Source: Beroe forskalii
Lineage: Eukaryota; Ctenophora; Nuda; Beroida; Beroidae
NCBI GenBank assembly: GCA_011033025.1
Contig: WFMF01000010.1
Coordinates: 186,001 to 250,000 of the forward strand
DNA: 64,000 bases
Reading direction: 5' to 3'
Shown: positions 1 through 13,126 of the stretch, in pieces
How positions within the stretch are numbered: position 1 is the stretch's first letter
Layout of the letters: every line of letters starts with the position of its first letter
The notes under the pieces: generated by a model
Database searches by the model: none
What the model saw: only the letters and a program-made list of their open reading frames with translations
Told to the model about the DNA's origin: nothing
Position numbers and translations under genes: made by a program

Positions 1-665
1 ATGCATCCACATTTTCTCAGACCAAATTTCGCACATGGATGCGTCCACTCTTGGGAAAAATAAAGCAATTTTCAGCCGAAAAACGACGTGGATTAACTTC
101 TAGGATGTTCATTATTAACACATTTGAGCCGATTGAAGCAATTTTAATTTTCGGCTTTTTCGCCCATATCGGCTCTCAGTGATGGCCAAATTTTCCAAAA
201 ACGGTCCTAGGACTCATGTATCATCTTTACAAACATATTCCGACCATTTAGAATCATTTTCAGTGCATTAGACACGCTAAAAAGCCATTTTCCCGAAATT
301 GGGAAAATGCATCCACTTTTTCTCAGACCAAATTTCGCACTTGGATAAGTTGGATACATCCATTTTGGGAACAATAAAGCAATTTTCAGCCGAAAAACGA
401 CGCAGAATGACTTCTATGATGTTTATAAACACATTTGAGCCGATAGAAATCAATTTCGAGCAATTTTAATTTTCGGCCTTCTTCGCCAATATCGGCTTTC
501 AGTGATGGCCAAATTTTCCAAAAACGGTCCTAGAACTCGTGTATCATCTATACAAACATATTCCAACCATTTGGAATCACTTTCAGTGCATTAAACATTC
601 TAAAAAGCCATTTTCCCAAAATTTGGAAAATGCATCCACTTTTTCTCAGACCAAATTTCGCACTT
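1..665. repeat. Tandem repeat, about 2.1 copies of a 306-323 bp unit
   Basis: The phrase ATGCATCCAC followed by TTTTCTCAGACC recurs at about 1, 307 and 630. Between these points the sequence repeats with small changes, including a TTTTCGGC segment and a GGCCAAATTTTCC segment. The third copy breaks off near 665. The array is cut by the left edge of the window, so its full length is unknown. No coding signal is seen. Confidence 0.85.
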
Positions 666-1384
666 GGAAGACGACGCAGAATGACTTACCTATAGGATTT
701 AAGTTTCCAACCTTGAAAGACAGTTTATTAAATCATGCACTGGGAGACAGTAATTACAGCTTCCCCGTCTATCTGGCCCCGATCATGTCATGACCCAAAC
801 CCTCACACTGTAAAGTTATTAGGCCATTTTCGCTAGGCTGGGAGTGAATTCGCGTCTTCCCTAGTCAAATTTTGCAGTTTTAAGGGAAAAACGATTCAAT
901 TCTAGTTGGAAAGACACGGAGCTTTCCTAAGTTGTCTTTGAATAAATTTGAGTCGATAGAAATCAAATTGGGTAAATGTTAATTTTCGGTATTTTGACTC
1001 AATTTGGCATCATAGAACGGTAAAGTCTCCTTAACTAATCAACCATTCTCTATTCAATCATATATTTCAATCAGTCTCGGTCACTTTCAAGAAATTGGTT
1101 AAATTTTCCCAACTTCATTGTACTCAATCGCTCATATCGACCGTGTGCGGATTTCCCAATTTGCATCCAATCCACAGAATCATCTTCTGACAGTCCGCGG
1201 CTGACAAATGTCCGCCATCGGAAGTGCCAAATTGAAAGTTAATTGAGTGACTTAAACTATGAGAGACCCACCTCTTAGTGTTTCATCTTTATTCAATCCA
1301 TTCCATCTGTTGATCTTTGCTTTCAGAGCTTCACTCTTTCAGTACTAAGTCACTGAAAGATATCAAAAATTAAGTAAAAATAAT

Positions 1385-1425
1385 CATGGGTTGACGACGA
1401 TAATCACATGATTTTCGAAAGCTTC
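1385..1425 (+). other. Hammerhead-ribozyme-like core, first tandem copy
   Basis: TTGACGA at 1391-1397, a potential stem II of about 9 bp with one mismatch, then GAAA at 1417-1420. This matches the hammerhead layout CUGANGA - stem II - GAAA, except that the first base of the core is T instead of C. A stretch of 31 bases (about 1392-1422) is shared with the end of the Penelope-like fragment at 48.0 kb. Stems I and III were not convincingly resolved by eye, so cleavage activity is doubtful. Confidence 0.4.
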
Positions 1426-1943
1426 TGAATACAATTCTCTCGTATCAGTTATTTCGTTAAAACTTCAACCTCTTGAATGGGTTGTAAGTCAAAATGAGCT
1501 TAATGAGCAAGGGAAAGGAAATTGGGTTATTATATGTTAATTTTCGGTATTTTGACTCAATTTGGCATCATAGAACGGTAAAGTCTCCCTAACTAATCAA
1601 CCATTCTCTATTCAATCATATATTTCAATCAGTCTCGGTCACTTTCAAGAAATTGGTTAAATTTTCCAAACTTCATTGTACTCAATCGCTCATATCGACC
1701 GTGTGCGGATTTTCCCAATTTGCATCCAATCCACAGAATCATCTTCTGACAGTCCGCGGCTGACAAATGTCCGCCATCGGAAGTGCCAAATTGAAAGTTA
1801 ATTGAGTGACTTAAACTATGAGAAACCCACCTCTTAGTGTTTCATCTTTATTCAATCCATTCCATCTGTTGATCTTTGCTTTCAGAGCTTCACTCTTTCA
1901 GTACTAAGTCACTGAAAGATATCAAAAATTAAGTAAAAATAAT

Positions 1944-1984
1944 CATGGGTTGACGACGATAATCACATGATTTTCGAAAGCTTC
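1944..1984 (+). other. Hammerhead-ribozyme-like core, second tandem copy
   Basis: Same arrangement as in the first unit: TTGACGA at 1950-1956 and GAAA at 1976-1979, separated by the same potential stem II. The core C is again replaced by T, so the change pre-dates the tandem duplication. Confidence 0.4.
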
Positions 1985-2095
1985 TGAATACAATTCTCTC
2001 GTATCAGTTATTTCGTTAAAACTTCAACCTCTTGAATGGGTTGTAAGTCAAAATGAGCTTAATGAGCAAGGGAAAGGAAATTGGGTTATTATATG

Positions 2096-5000
2096 GTTTT
2101 TATAGTGCCTTAGGATCGGTATGGCACCTCAAACATAATAAAGGTTTTGGCAGAGATATGATGGGCACTTGGGCAGTGGGAATGATGATGAAAAAACCTG
2201 ATATCATACTGTAGCTCTGAAGAGCAGAACAGTGTGCTGATATCCAGTGAGGGACAGGCTTGCGCAATGCGCACGCTATCAAGAACATCATCGGCCCTTT
2301 TGTTTACCAAGCTCTTATAAGTAGAACAAAGTTCACTTTTCAATGAGATCGGTTAAAAAGTCCGTTAAAACTTTTAAAGTAGGACCGGTTAAATTAAAAG
2401 TCAGATAATATAAGAAATTATTCTTGATATGACCGGATATGAGGCATTTCATCATCTTATTTTCCCTATAAAACCGCGCGTCGATGAAAGTCCTATAAAA
2501 GAAGTCATGGAATAGGAAGTGATAAAACAAATCAGGTCATTGTTTTATGATTTCAGAAATGAAGAATATCAGAATTTTGATTAAATTTGATAAAGAATTG
2601 GAGTTTTTTGTCGAAATAGTCGGTTTGAACCGCTCAAAATAATGTAATTTTGGTATTGGGGTCAATTAAAATAGCCAAATACGTATACCTTTAAATACCC
2701 ACTGGTATTGGGATATGCTTACATCTCATAGTAACAGAGAGTAATTTAAATCTTAGAATTAGGGATGCTTATTGGGAAATTCAAGAGTGATTTTGTCAGG
2801 GCTTCTCACAAATTCCGCGTCTTTGAATTGTCATTTCCAACTGATTTTACATTTCCAATTTGGCAATTGAATCGTTCAATAAGTTATATTTACAGAAATT
2901 AGTTTAAGATGCAGTTGGAACAAACTACTTAAGTGATAGAAATTACGAGGCGTTCTAATTATGACGAATGGAATCATGATCGGTACTAATTATGATCCAA
3001 AAATTTTCTTGAAAATTTTTTGTCCAAGGGGCCGGGCCGGTTAGAATGATTCAAAAATGATTCGATTTTTGTCCATGGGGCCGGTTAAAAAAGGGTCGGC
3101 TAAAAAGGCCGGCTAAATAAAGGCTAATAAGGTAAGTCGAGAGAACTTCCACGATCCCTCATTTACACGATATAAATAATATGAAAAGATATATTATATT
3201 TATATCATACCAGTACTTCCGTATCAATTGTTTATTTTCGTTGTCAAGAGGCTATAATTGTAAATTTTCATACCTAGACCCTTTTATTTGCTAGGGCACG
3301 GCTGCAGAAACAGATAATTTTGCAAATTTGAGGTATGCTAGGATATTTGCAGCTTCAAATGCCTGTTAGACCATGTTGGTCTCAACTCTCAAAACTCCGC
3401 CCCAAGTATGCCTCATATATCTTATATTCCAATAGTCTAAATACCATGCTCAAACATCGAAAATGCCAATTTTTAAAGTGACTAATTTATGATCTATAAA
3501 AATTATCATCATATTTATATTCACGCTGAGGTGCTCAGCGTGACAGCAAATCATAATGTATTTTAGGAGGGACCAAAAATTTCGATTGTACCGAAAAAAA
3601 CTCAAAATATTTTAAAATATCTGGTGCAAAGCTCGTTTGAAATAATTAATTTTTATTCATGACTGAAAATGACAATTTTATGATCATTCAATTATTAATT
3701 TTTACAGCACACGAATTCAAATATATTCTCTAAGCCTAAATTATCATGAAACATTAAAAAATGATCTAGGACCAACTAAAACTTACATGTCCCCCATGTT
3801 ATATCGTCAAACATTTCTTAATCCAATAGATTTCAACTCTAAAATTGAGTTGGAATTGACAATCCGTTTCTATAATCTTATACATACAGGTAGTGAGTAC
3901 CTATTCACTCACTCCTAATCAGTGACTTACATTACATATGGGCTAATAAATTAGGTACAAAACTAACGTAGGTAAATGAATGGTTGTTAAATTCCCTGCA
4001 ACGTATTAAAAATTCTTTACACTTTTCTATTTATGTACAATAATATATTTTTCAAGTACATACTCTTACCGGTTGAATTGTGAGGTATCTCAACGCTTCT
4101 TGTCTTCTTTTCAGTTTCGGTGGAGCACCTTTCAGATTTTCATGCCATATTGAAGTATTGTTCTCTTTGTTGATTTATCATGTGCACTCATTCAAGTCCA
4201 CATTGCAGATCCAAACTGCCATGATTCCTGTTCACATTGTAGTTGGTAAAATTTTTAGTCTCAAAGAGTAAATTAAAGTATCATTAAGCATTCAAAATCA
4301 ATCATATTTTCAAAAATTCTTAAGCGATTAGTGAATGGGATTCAATCAATCAAAAACAGTAATAGGATTCCTTGAAATGAGATTATAGAAACAATTGCAC
4401 AAAGCTGAGTGCAATAATTCAGTTCATAAAAAATAGGGCAGTCAACAATTGAAATATAAATTGGAGAAACATTATATCCAATCAAGTAAATTATACTGAA
4501 AAAATGTGAAGTGTCACTGGCGTCAAAACGAAAATACAATATAGCAATATGAGTAATTTTTGTCGAAGGATATTTTATGGACCTATAACATAGACCTAGG
4601 GATTGTATAATTGTTATTTGTCACTCCTTTTAATGCCCGCAGGTGAACTGGATTAACCATCCAGTACTAGGTGCCATAATACAAGAGATTAACTTGTACC
4701 TTGTGTGATAATGAAACTGGAAAATGTAATGTGTTAAGTGTTACCAAAGCAAAAGGTGCAAGAGCTTGTCTGCTAAATTCAATTCAATTAAATTCAATTA
4801 TAATTTTTTACAGCACAAAACTTGACATATATTTTTCTCTGGGTTATAATGAAGAATCTGGCAGGCACCTAGTCAAATTTAAAATCTGTTAATGGGGCCT
4901 CCCATCAAGGACTATAAGTATAAGGATAAATAATCATATATATGCAAAGACGGTGGCATAGTTACCAAAAACCATCGCTGGGCATTCAGTGAATCAAGAA

Positions 5001-5420
5001 ATCAGGGAAATCAAGAAAATAGTAAGTTTCATTTCATTTATATCGAACATCTTGATCAATTCTGGTCTTCCGAATGCATATGCGAATTATACTTTTATTT
5101 CTTGGAACTACAGTTCAAAAATGCTTTTATCGATATGTGATTTAAATTTCAAATAACTAAAATGAGCATATCATAGCTAAATGTTGCCCATTTGAGACAA
5201 ATGTCACCATTTTGACATAATGATCATACACAACCCACAGTGGTCATCGATTCTTGAAATTCAAAATGGACAATTCCAGCTTTATGCAACAAAAAACAGC
5301 ATTTTGTGGTTTCAATGGGAGAAAACGATTTCAAATCAATGAAATTATGCTTTTTATTGCGAAACTACCTATGACTGAAGACCCAAGAGATAGGCGACCT
5401 TAGAATAAATTAGCCAAATG
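2096..5420. other. Gene-free AT-rich stretch
   Basis: No exon, RNA gene or element with clear ends was recognised. Around 2345-2395 and 3035-3125 there are repeated CCGGTTAAA/GGCCGG words of unknown meaning. Short open frames here show no family motif and no codon pattern that I trust. Confidence 0.5.
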
Positions 5421-5659
5421 TCACTACTGTTTCAGCTGTAATAAATAATAAATAAATTAAAACATTTCTTACACGCCTAGACATCGTCAAATAAATATCA
5501 GAGAGGGAAATATTTTAGCCATTTAAGCGTGACAAACTTATAGAACTAAGAACTCAGAAGACCACAGAGTCACAAATTATACCTAGAGATTACTATAACT
5601 ATACGCATAGTACCAGTAAGCTATGATAGGCCAGATACAAAACAGCTTAGATAAATCAT

Positions 5660-8609
5660 CTAACAAGTCTCACTAAAAGCTAGGTTAAAGTAGTGGGTTT
5701 TTAAATGAACTTTAAACTCTAAAATATCAGCTTTACATCTGATTGAGTAAGGTAAGCTATTCCAAGTCCTTGGACCATTATATATAAATGCTGCCTCAGT
5801 CCTCGAAAAGTTTGATTTAGAAGGTATTTTTAAAAGGAAAAAGTCATTGTCTAGTCTAACACTAATTCTTTTTGTGTCTCTCACTGATATAAGATCACAT
5901 AAGTACTTAGGTGCTAAGTTGTTTATGCATTTAAACACTAATAGTGCAGTCTTGAACTTTACTCTGTAAACAACAGGCAGAAAATGCAATTCCTTCAAAT
6001 AAGGACTTATTGATGTCCATTTCCTTTTACCAGTAAGCTTGAATATAAACCTGACAGCATTATTCTGAATCTTTTGAAGCTTATGAAGATTTTTTCTCTG
6101 TGATGTGAGCATATGAAGAGTTACAATAGTCTATCATAGACAGTATATGTGCATGAACAAGTTGCACTTTCAAATCATGTGTCAGTCTTGCTCCAATTCG
6201 TCTAATATTCCTTAAGTTCAGGTAGCATATCTGAGAAATGTGATTAATTTGATCCTCCATGCTAAGCCTGTGATCAAAATAAAATCCAAGGTTCTTTGTA
6301 GCTAAAACAGGACAAACAGAGATTTTTGAAGCAGATTCACTCAGTTCAAGGGATTCAATTGGACTAACATAGTATCCAATGTCTATGAATTCGGTCTTTT
6401 CATCATTAAGCTTTAAGAAGTTATTGGTCATCCAGGCTTTAACATCAACAAAACACTTTTTTATAGCAGTAAGGTCAGGTGAAGGACTATGAACATCAAA
6501 GGAAAAGTAAATCTGTGTGTCATCTGCATAGAGATGGACTGAAAGACCATACTTTGTGATGATATCTTCAAGGTCTTTGGTATACAAAATGAATAGCAGA
6601 GGTCCTAGAATAGATCCTTGTGGCACACCTATTTCCATACAACATTCAGATGAAGTGCTACTGTTTATCATGACCTTGAATTTTCTGTTTGACAAGTATG
6701 ACTGAATCCAATTGTAGACCATACCCACAATACCATACTTCAGCTGTAGCTTCTTAAGAAGAAGTTTATGGTTGATTGTGTCAAAAGCTGCACTCAAATC
6801 AAGCAACAAGAGGACAACATTTTCCTTTTTGTCCAACATTAGTAGAATATCATTTTGGATTTTTAACACTGCAGTTTCGCAACTATGGTACCTTCTGTAT
6901 GCAGACTGAAAATTACTAAAAAGCTTACTGTCTTCAATGTGTTTTACAAGTTGATTATGGACAACTTTTTCAAGAAGTTTTGAGACATAGGGCAAGTTGC
7001 TAATAGGCCTATAATTGTTTAAGACATCACTGTCAAGATTAGCTTTTTTCAAACTTGGTCTTACTATAGCTGTTTTGAAGGAATCTGGAAAATAACCACT
7101 TTTAAGAGATTCATTGATGATGTAATGGATAACTCTGATAAGCTCTGGTAGACATTGCTTGAAAAGCCAGACTGGGATAGCATCAAGTGGACAAGACTTG
7201 TCAGGAAGATTTTGAGCCAACTCCATTACTTCTTCAATTGTCACTTCCTTGAATGAGGAGAAACTGTTGGTAGTGCTGTCTTCAACTGGTACATCGTTTC
7301 TTGGTTTAATTTTATCTATTTTCTCTTCAATGCTAGAATAGATTGATTTAACTTTATTATTAAAGAAGGAACTGAAGTTTTCAGCAATAGTAATATCATC
7401 CTTTTCATTAGGCAATTTGCCAGTGCCCATTTCACGACCAAGTAGCTGATTGATAACCCTATATGTCCCCTTGGGATCACCTTTAACAACTGACAACCTT
7501 TCATCATAATATTTGTTCCTTCTCTTATCAATGATTATAGCTTTATCAACACACTTCTCATTGTAGATTTCACGAAGTTCCATATCTTCTGGATTTTTCT
7601 TGGCTTTTCGCTGAGCTCTCCTGGCATCAGTTCTAGCTTGTTGACATTTCACATCCCACCATGGTGAGCGACTATGATTAAATTTTCTCTCAACTTTTGG
7701 TGCATGTTCATTCAATAAGTCATTTAATGTGTCCCTGTATAGTTCTACAGCATGGTCAACAGATTCGAAGTCTGCAAAATTAACTGGTGAGAAAAAGAGA
7801 TCCTCTCTGAAACTTCCAATGTCAATTTTACTGAATTCTCTTACTTTTTTGTGTTCTATGAGTGGTTCTTTCCTATCAAGACATACCTCAACAGGTAAGC
7901 TGTATTTTATGAGGTAGTGGTCAGAACTTGTCCCAGTGTCTGTACAAACTTGAAGGTTATTGATTGGAACTTGATCAGTAGAGGAATTCAATGAAAAGAC
8001 AAGATCAAGGGTACTTTCTGCATAATGAGTGGGGCCAACTACATGCTGTGTGAAGCCTCTGCTTTCACAAAGTGATAGTAATTGCTTTGAATGCAAATCA
8101 TCAGTCTTTTCTACGTGGAAGTTGAAATCCCCACAAACTATTGGGAAACCTGATTTTGAGATGAGGTCATCCAAGTATTGCTCAAACTCATCCATGAAGG
8201 CAGTGATTTTTGTTTCTTGATATTTCATTTTTGATTTGGTTTGAGTTGTTCTATATATGTTACAAAGTCGAATTTGTGTGGTAGTAGTCTTCACAATGCA
8301 TTCAGTTACTTCAAAAGATTTGAAGCCCAGCACTTTGTTGGCAACAGGTTTGAGTTTGGACGAATTGTAAACAAAAGCCAGTCCTCCTCCTCTTCCTTTC
8401 CTTGGAGCATTTATAACCTCAAAGCCAGCCTCATGCACTTCAGCAAATCTAGCACATTCCTTAGCTTTGAACCAGGTTTCAGTTATACAACAGATATCAA
8501 TTTTATGGTCATTCAGCATCTCTAGAACTCCTCGAACTTTGTTGCACATTGACTGTGCATTGAAGCACCCAACATTGATTTCTCCTTTTGATTCTGCACT
8601 ACTTATCAC
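5660..8609 (-). pseudogene. LINE ORF2: endonuclease-reverse transcriptase, one frameshift
   Basis: The main frame (8609-6081, about 840 residues) begins with an EEP endonuclease. Its visible motifs are FNAQSM near the start, VCGDFNFHV near residue 160 and SSDHYLIKY near residue 230. A basic linker is followed by the RT, with LLLLDLSAAFDTINH (motif A region), GVPQGSILGPLLF (motif B) and YADDTQIYF (motif C, catalytic DD). The C-terminal part (HFLPV, NNLAPKYL, WNSLPYSIR) lies in another frame, 6112-5660. Comparison with the copy at 52.3 kb places the frame break just after the IDYCNSSY segment, around 6081-6112. The start overlaps the end of ORF1 by a few bases; the upstream frame is open, so the true start is uncertain. 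Confidence 0.9.
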
Positions 8610-10392
8610 ATTACGTTTTTTGAAAGCAGTTCAGTGTTATCTTTTAGCCGATCCATTTCTCTTATCATAACAGGACACTTAACATCACCAGCATTGTGAG
8701 ATTTATAGTTCTCAGCATCATTTGACTGGGATGACGCCAAGCATCTGGCACAGCAATGGCTTCCTTGGTTGTCCTTGAAATTACAAGCTGACGATCTATG
8801 CTTGCCCATACAATACATGCACGTTGGATCTCCATTCTTATTGGGACACTCACTAGAAATATGTCCAATCATTTGACAATGATAGCAGTGTTTCACATGA
8901 TACCTGTCTTTAATCTGATATCTACTGTTGCCAAGGTAGATATTCCCATCTTGTTGACTGAGCAAGGCAAGTCTTATTGCTGGAGATACTTTCAGGCCAA
9001 TTGAAATACGTCCATTCGATGCATTGTGGTTCACATAAACAACCTCTAAGGTATGCCCAGAACTGTGTAGATGAGTCACACATGGATTTTTAGCCAGTAC
9101 TTTTTCAACTATCACTTTCTTTTCATTCATTCTTGTAACATTCTGATCACCAGATCTATCCACTCCTTCCAGGACATCTTCTAACACATTTGGTAGGTAT
9201 ATCTTTGGTAACATTTTACTGCCAGATTTTGTGTGGTAATGGAAACTTTCAAGTACATTGGAAGCATCAATTTTATCCTTTCCAGCATCCCTCAGTGCTT
9301 TAGTTTTGAATCCAATGATGATTTTCATACTTCTTGGATTAGTTCTGATAAATTCAACTTGTGTATCTTTCAGCTTATTCTCAAGGACCTTTTTCACAGC
9401 TTGCATATTCTCAGTAGTCTTATACTCAGTATGGCTTGGTATCACTAATAGTATCTCACTGTCCTTGGACTTTTGAGAAGTAGGAGCTGGATCAATTTCT
9501 AATTCAGGTTTTCTGGTAGGTATGTCAACCTGTACAATATCTGGGGTGCAACTTATGGATGGGTTGACTACCTGAGCATAGGAGGGCCTGGGGCTATGAT
9601 CTTCTACAGTTGCAAGGTCTGTAGCCATGGAATTGATCTGAGGAGTATCTAACAAATTGTCATCATTTCTACAATTTAAGACTTTGTTCAGGAGAATTTT
9701 TATTTCATCCATGGATTCATAAAGTTTATCAACACGTTTATCTATGATATCAACCTTATCATTGGAGTGATATTCATCAGCCAAATTTGTCAAATCTTTA
9801 CCTTCATCATCATCATCTTCACTGCTCTCATCTTCACTGCTTTCATCAGAACTAGATGCATCTATTAAGGCTGGGGTAACATCATGATCATTATCATTGG
9901 CCAAAACACTTTCTTCGAAACAAAGATCTGAGGAAATTGCTGTATCATTTTACATGAACATTCAGTTCTACTACCAGTAGACTCTGACCCTGATGACAAA
10001 TCCTTATTTAGCTGATCAAAACTCTTTATGAAGTAAATTAGGGCTTTAACAAGAGAGTCTTTGTTAACATACTTGAATGAATCAAATTCAATCAGTTCAG
10101 CATCAGTACTAACTATATCATCAGTTGATGCATTTTTGGGGAACTTAAACGAAGATATAACATGATTGGTACTTATCTCCTGATTGATGAAGGCATTAGA
10201 GTCAGTTCTTAGGACAGTTGAGTTTGTCTTTTTCAGCACTACTTTGGCAGCCTTTGCTACAATAGCATCAACATCATTACTGACATTTTCCATATTGCCA
10301 TTGCTTTCATCATTACATGTGTCATTCACCTGTAACAGTAGGCTAACTGAGTCCCCAGCCGCCCTCTCCTCAGAAGTCTCACTCTGTGACAT
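8606..10392 (-). pseudogene. LINE ORF1: nucleic-acid-binding protein with zinc knuckles
   Basis: Two overlapping frames (10392-9865 and 9904-8606) look like one ORF1 split by a frameshift near 9870-9900. The N-terminal half is acidic and serine-rich (SSSDESSEDES) with a probable coiled coil. The middle has an RRM-like stretch (PRSMKIIIGFKT). The C-terminus has CCHC zinc knuckles, CYHCQMIGHISSEC followed by CMYCMGKHRSSAC and CCARC. Such ORF1 proteins bind LINE RNA to form the retrotransposition particle. ORF1 ends with TGA overlapping the first codons of ORF2, an arrangement that suggests reinitiation or frameshifting for ORF2 translation; this is inference. Confidence 0.82.
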
Positions 10393-10480
10393 TACACACC
10401 CGGTATGCCACGGGCAAACACAGTAATGTCAATGAGAGAGGGGCTACTTCGGATATGGATTTCAGGGTCCTCAGTTAGTT

Positions 10481-12375
10481 AATTTAATATGTGTTGTGTT
10501 GTAAGTTTAAAAGTTTCAAGTTAGTTCGACAATTGGTAAATGGGCTCAAATCATAAAGGAAACTTGATGAAATTAATGGAGTTATTCCGGATGTGAATGC
10601 AAATGGTAGGTCAAAACGGGTCGAAATCTTATTTTTGTGCAACAAAATGAGTTTTTCATTCATTTACAGGCTCCCAAACATCAAGATTGGACTGATTTTG
10701 ATAACCAGCCTGATCTAACATGCTTTATGAATATTTGATAGTAATAATAACCTTTTGAGAAATAATTAGAACCTAACCTATAGCTTGCTCAAGAGTGAAT
10801 ATTAAGTACCAACCTATAAAACAATAAAAATCCAAAATGACATCAGCAAATCGCTTGAAAGAACGGTAGGTAGGTACAAATCCTAACAACTTTTGTCATG
10901 TATGATGTAGGTACTTAGGTAATCTTTATGCTTTTATGCTCTAATCTGCTAATCTGACAAATAAATCTGTTGACCACAACACTAGGGTGAATCATAAGGA
11001 ATTAGATCCTGCATAATGGATAAGGGGAATTATCTTCAGGGGGAATGTAGGTACCAGGAAACGCAGCAGTCTGTATGGTAATCAAAGCATCGAAGTATGA
11101 GTAACAATTAATTGAATTGATGGTGAAAGTTAGAATACTCCCGGACCTTATTAAGTGATGATATCATCATTGCATTACCCCAATTTTTTTACAAAATCTA
11201 CAATGCATTAGAATTGGTTTACACGTATGTGTGCTCATCAGTCGAAAGCACCTTGGCAAATGTGCAATAAAAAAGGTAGCATAAGGGTGAAATCGAATAG
11301 CTGAATAGGTAGGTACAAGTTTCTACGCCTATTCAACTTAACCTTAAAGCCTTAAAAGGTTAAAACTTGCTTCATGAGTCTGAAATATCGCATATGCTCC
11401 TTACTTGAAAAAATGTGACTCTAATGGGCCATGCCGTTCATGAAATACCTTTCAATTTAGAATTATTGCCAAATCACCGGTAAGCTGTAATTCTTGGCAT
11501 ATTAGCTAACGGGCAATTCCAGAATTATATGCAAGGTACTTATATGAAAGCTTGTCAGTAAATTATCGAGATGATTTGGGCCAAAGCAACTGGAAAAACC
11601 CAAAATTAGCTTTCAAATAATTGAAATTCACTCGAAAATAATTATGCCAACAATTGCAGCTTATAGCAGCCTGAAATCATAGCTTGCCAGGTCATAATAT
11701 TACTTGATTAGATCCCTGATCCTGAAAGATAAATGAAATCAAAAATCACGTCATAACTTCATTTGCAGCTCAGAATTGAAGAGACTTCTAAACAATGACA
11801 AAGGTTCAAACTCCTTCCGTATCATAAAATGAAATATAGGGTTAAGTAGCATATATCATTTCAGACGAATTTCACAACACCCAGACAAACAAAAAATGAG
11901 TATAAGTGACAGTTTAATTTTTGACTTCTCCATTTACTTTAAAGCAAGTAAAGAAACAGAATACAAATCAATATTCAATCTACATCTATATTGATTGAAA
12001 ACGCAATTCTGTAGGTACTTGTCAATTTCCAATAATTTGAATTGAATCATACCCACTCTCATTGGAACCAGCACATAAATTTCCAAAATGAATGATTTAT
12101 GGAATTGGGACCGATGACTGATGACAATCCATCCAATATAAATAACATGAGTAAATTAAGATAGTTATAAAAGCATGAACTAACAGATATCTGCATGAAA
12201 TGAATGATCTAAATTGATTATTGAAAACAACCTCAAGAAAAGGCACATAAAATACGGTGATATTGATAGCACATCACAGCTCGGTGTTCAGTGAGGAGTG
12301 AATACTGGATAATGATTGGTCAAACTCAATCTTTGATCCAACCCGAATCCTGAAAATGAAGAAATCAGTCAAATG
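10481..12375. other. Gene-free AT-rich stretch
   Basis: No exon or element recognised. In particular I looked here for the missing upstream exons of RPS13 and did not find them. Confidence 0.5.
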
Positions 12376-12379
12376 TAAA

Positions 12380-12905
12380 ACGAACAAATCAACGGAGCGC
12401 GCGGCGTGGCAACGCTTCAAAATAGGGGGTAAATTTGACCCCGTAAATACCGGGGTCAAATTTGCTCCGATGCCCCTGAATTTATAGCCCTGTGCTGGGG
12501 AAGCGCGCCGCGCAACGCAGACAGGGATATACGTGTTTAGCAAATTTGCGGATTTAGGAATTGATTGTCCTACATTGTGTCATTATCCATGTCGGACACA
12601 CTTGTCTGACGCTGGCAGATCTTCTCGAAAATCAACGCCGCGCGCGCGCGGCGCTGACGCCAGCCGTTTCGCGGCTGGTGTCAGCGGGTCATAGATCGTA
12701 CTTGCTCTAACCAGATCCCTAGTTTTACGCGCGCGCGGCGCCTTGCTTCGAGACGACGCGATGCCTCTGGTTAGGGAAGTATATCCCTGTTTGCGTTGCG
12801 CGCTTACCGTAGGAAAGCGCCGCGCGCGTACGCACACCTATGTCATGTTTTCCTAAGCCCGCATAGGTGTGTACGCAAACAGGAATATACGTGTTTAGCA
12901 ACGTG
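12380..12905. mobile_element. Cluster of GC-rich hairpin-element pieces
   Basis: This ~520 bp stretch is far richer in CG dinucleotides than its AT-rich surroundings, with GCGCGC runs. It contains several copies of the end motif ATATACGTGTTTAGCAA (about 12527 and 12884) or its complement (TATATCCCTGTTTGC, about 12782). The same motif bounds the element at 41242-41694. A perfect 12-bp hairpin stem (AAATTTGACCCC and complement) lies near 12432-12464, and a second hairpin (GACGCCAGCCG... GGCTGGTGTC) near 12655-12690. It looks like nested insertions of one miniature element family. Confidence 0.6.
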
Positions 12906-12921
12906 AAGATTGTCAGGCGCC

Positions 12922-13126
12922 CGTAACGTTCGTCGGTCGATCGATTGGAATTAGTCGATCGATCAACTTCATTTGATCGACTGATGTGTTTGAGCTTGTA
13001 GAAAAACAACTAAATATTGATCACCTGAACACGATTCAAGTCATGAGGGACCAGTAAAACACATCATTTGTTCAAACGGAGTTGATCGATCGACCAATTC
13101 CAATCGATCGACCGTCGAACGTTACG
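12922..13126. mobile_element. Miniature inverted-repeat element, 205 bp
   Basis: The two ends are inverted copies of about 47 bp: CGTAACGTTCG...CGGTCGATCGATTGG at the left and its near-complement ending CGAACGTTACG at the right. There is no coding capacity. It lies directly at the outer edge of the left arm of the large inverted duplication, so it may mark the breakpoint or have been inserted there later. Confidence 0.8.

Larger units (their letters stand above)
975..2095. repeat. Recent tandem duplication of a ~558 bp unit (two copies)
   Basis: The segment starting with TTAATTTTCGGTATTTTGAC at about 977 starts again at about 1536 and runs to about 2095. The copies differ at only a handful of positions by eye, for example near 1048/1607 and 1266/1824, so the duplication is young or is an assembly duplication of one locus. 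Each copy carries a hammerhead-like core (listed separately). No open reading frame of note. Confidence 0.88.
5425..10480 (-). mobile_element. Nearly full-length CR1/L2-type LINE retrotransposon
   Basis: A non-LTR retrotransposon read on the minus strand: 5' leader (about 10480-10393), ORF1 (10392-8606), ORF2 with endonuclease and reverse transcriptase (8609-5660), and a 3' UTR ending in an AAATAAAT-type tail at about 5460-5425. A second, 5'-truncated copy at 52.26-54.16 kb shares both the protein and the last ~90 bases of 3' UTR, which fixes the 3' end. The ORF2 layout (EEP endonuclease, RT with a YADD box, a C-terminal WNSLP-type segment, no RNase H) is that of the CR1/L2 group. Two reading-frame breaks are visible, so this copy is probably dead but not old. 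The 5' end is approximate. Confidence 0.88.

Noticed and set aside
12274-13009. Several minus-strand frames in the GC-rich cluster
   Set aside because: Long frames are expected by chance in GC-rich repeats; no protein motif.
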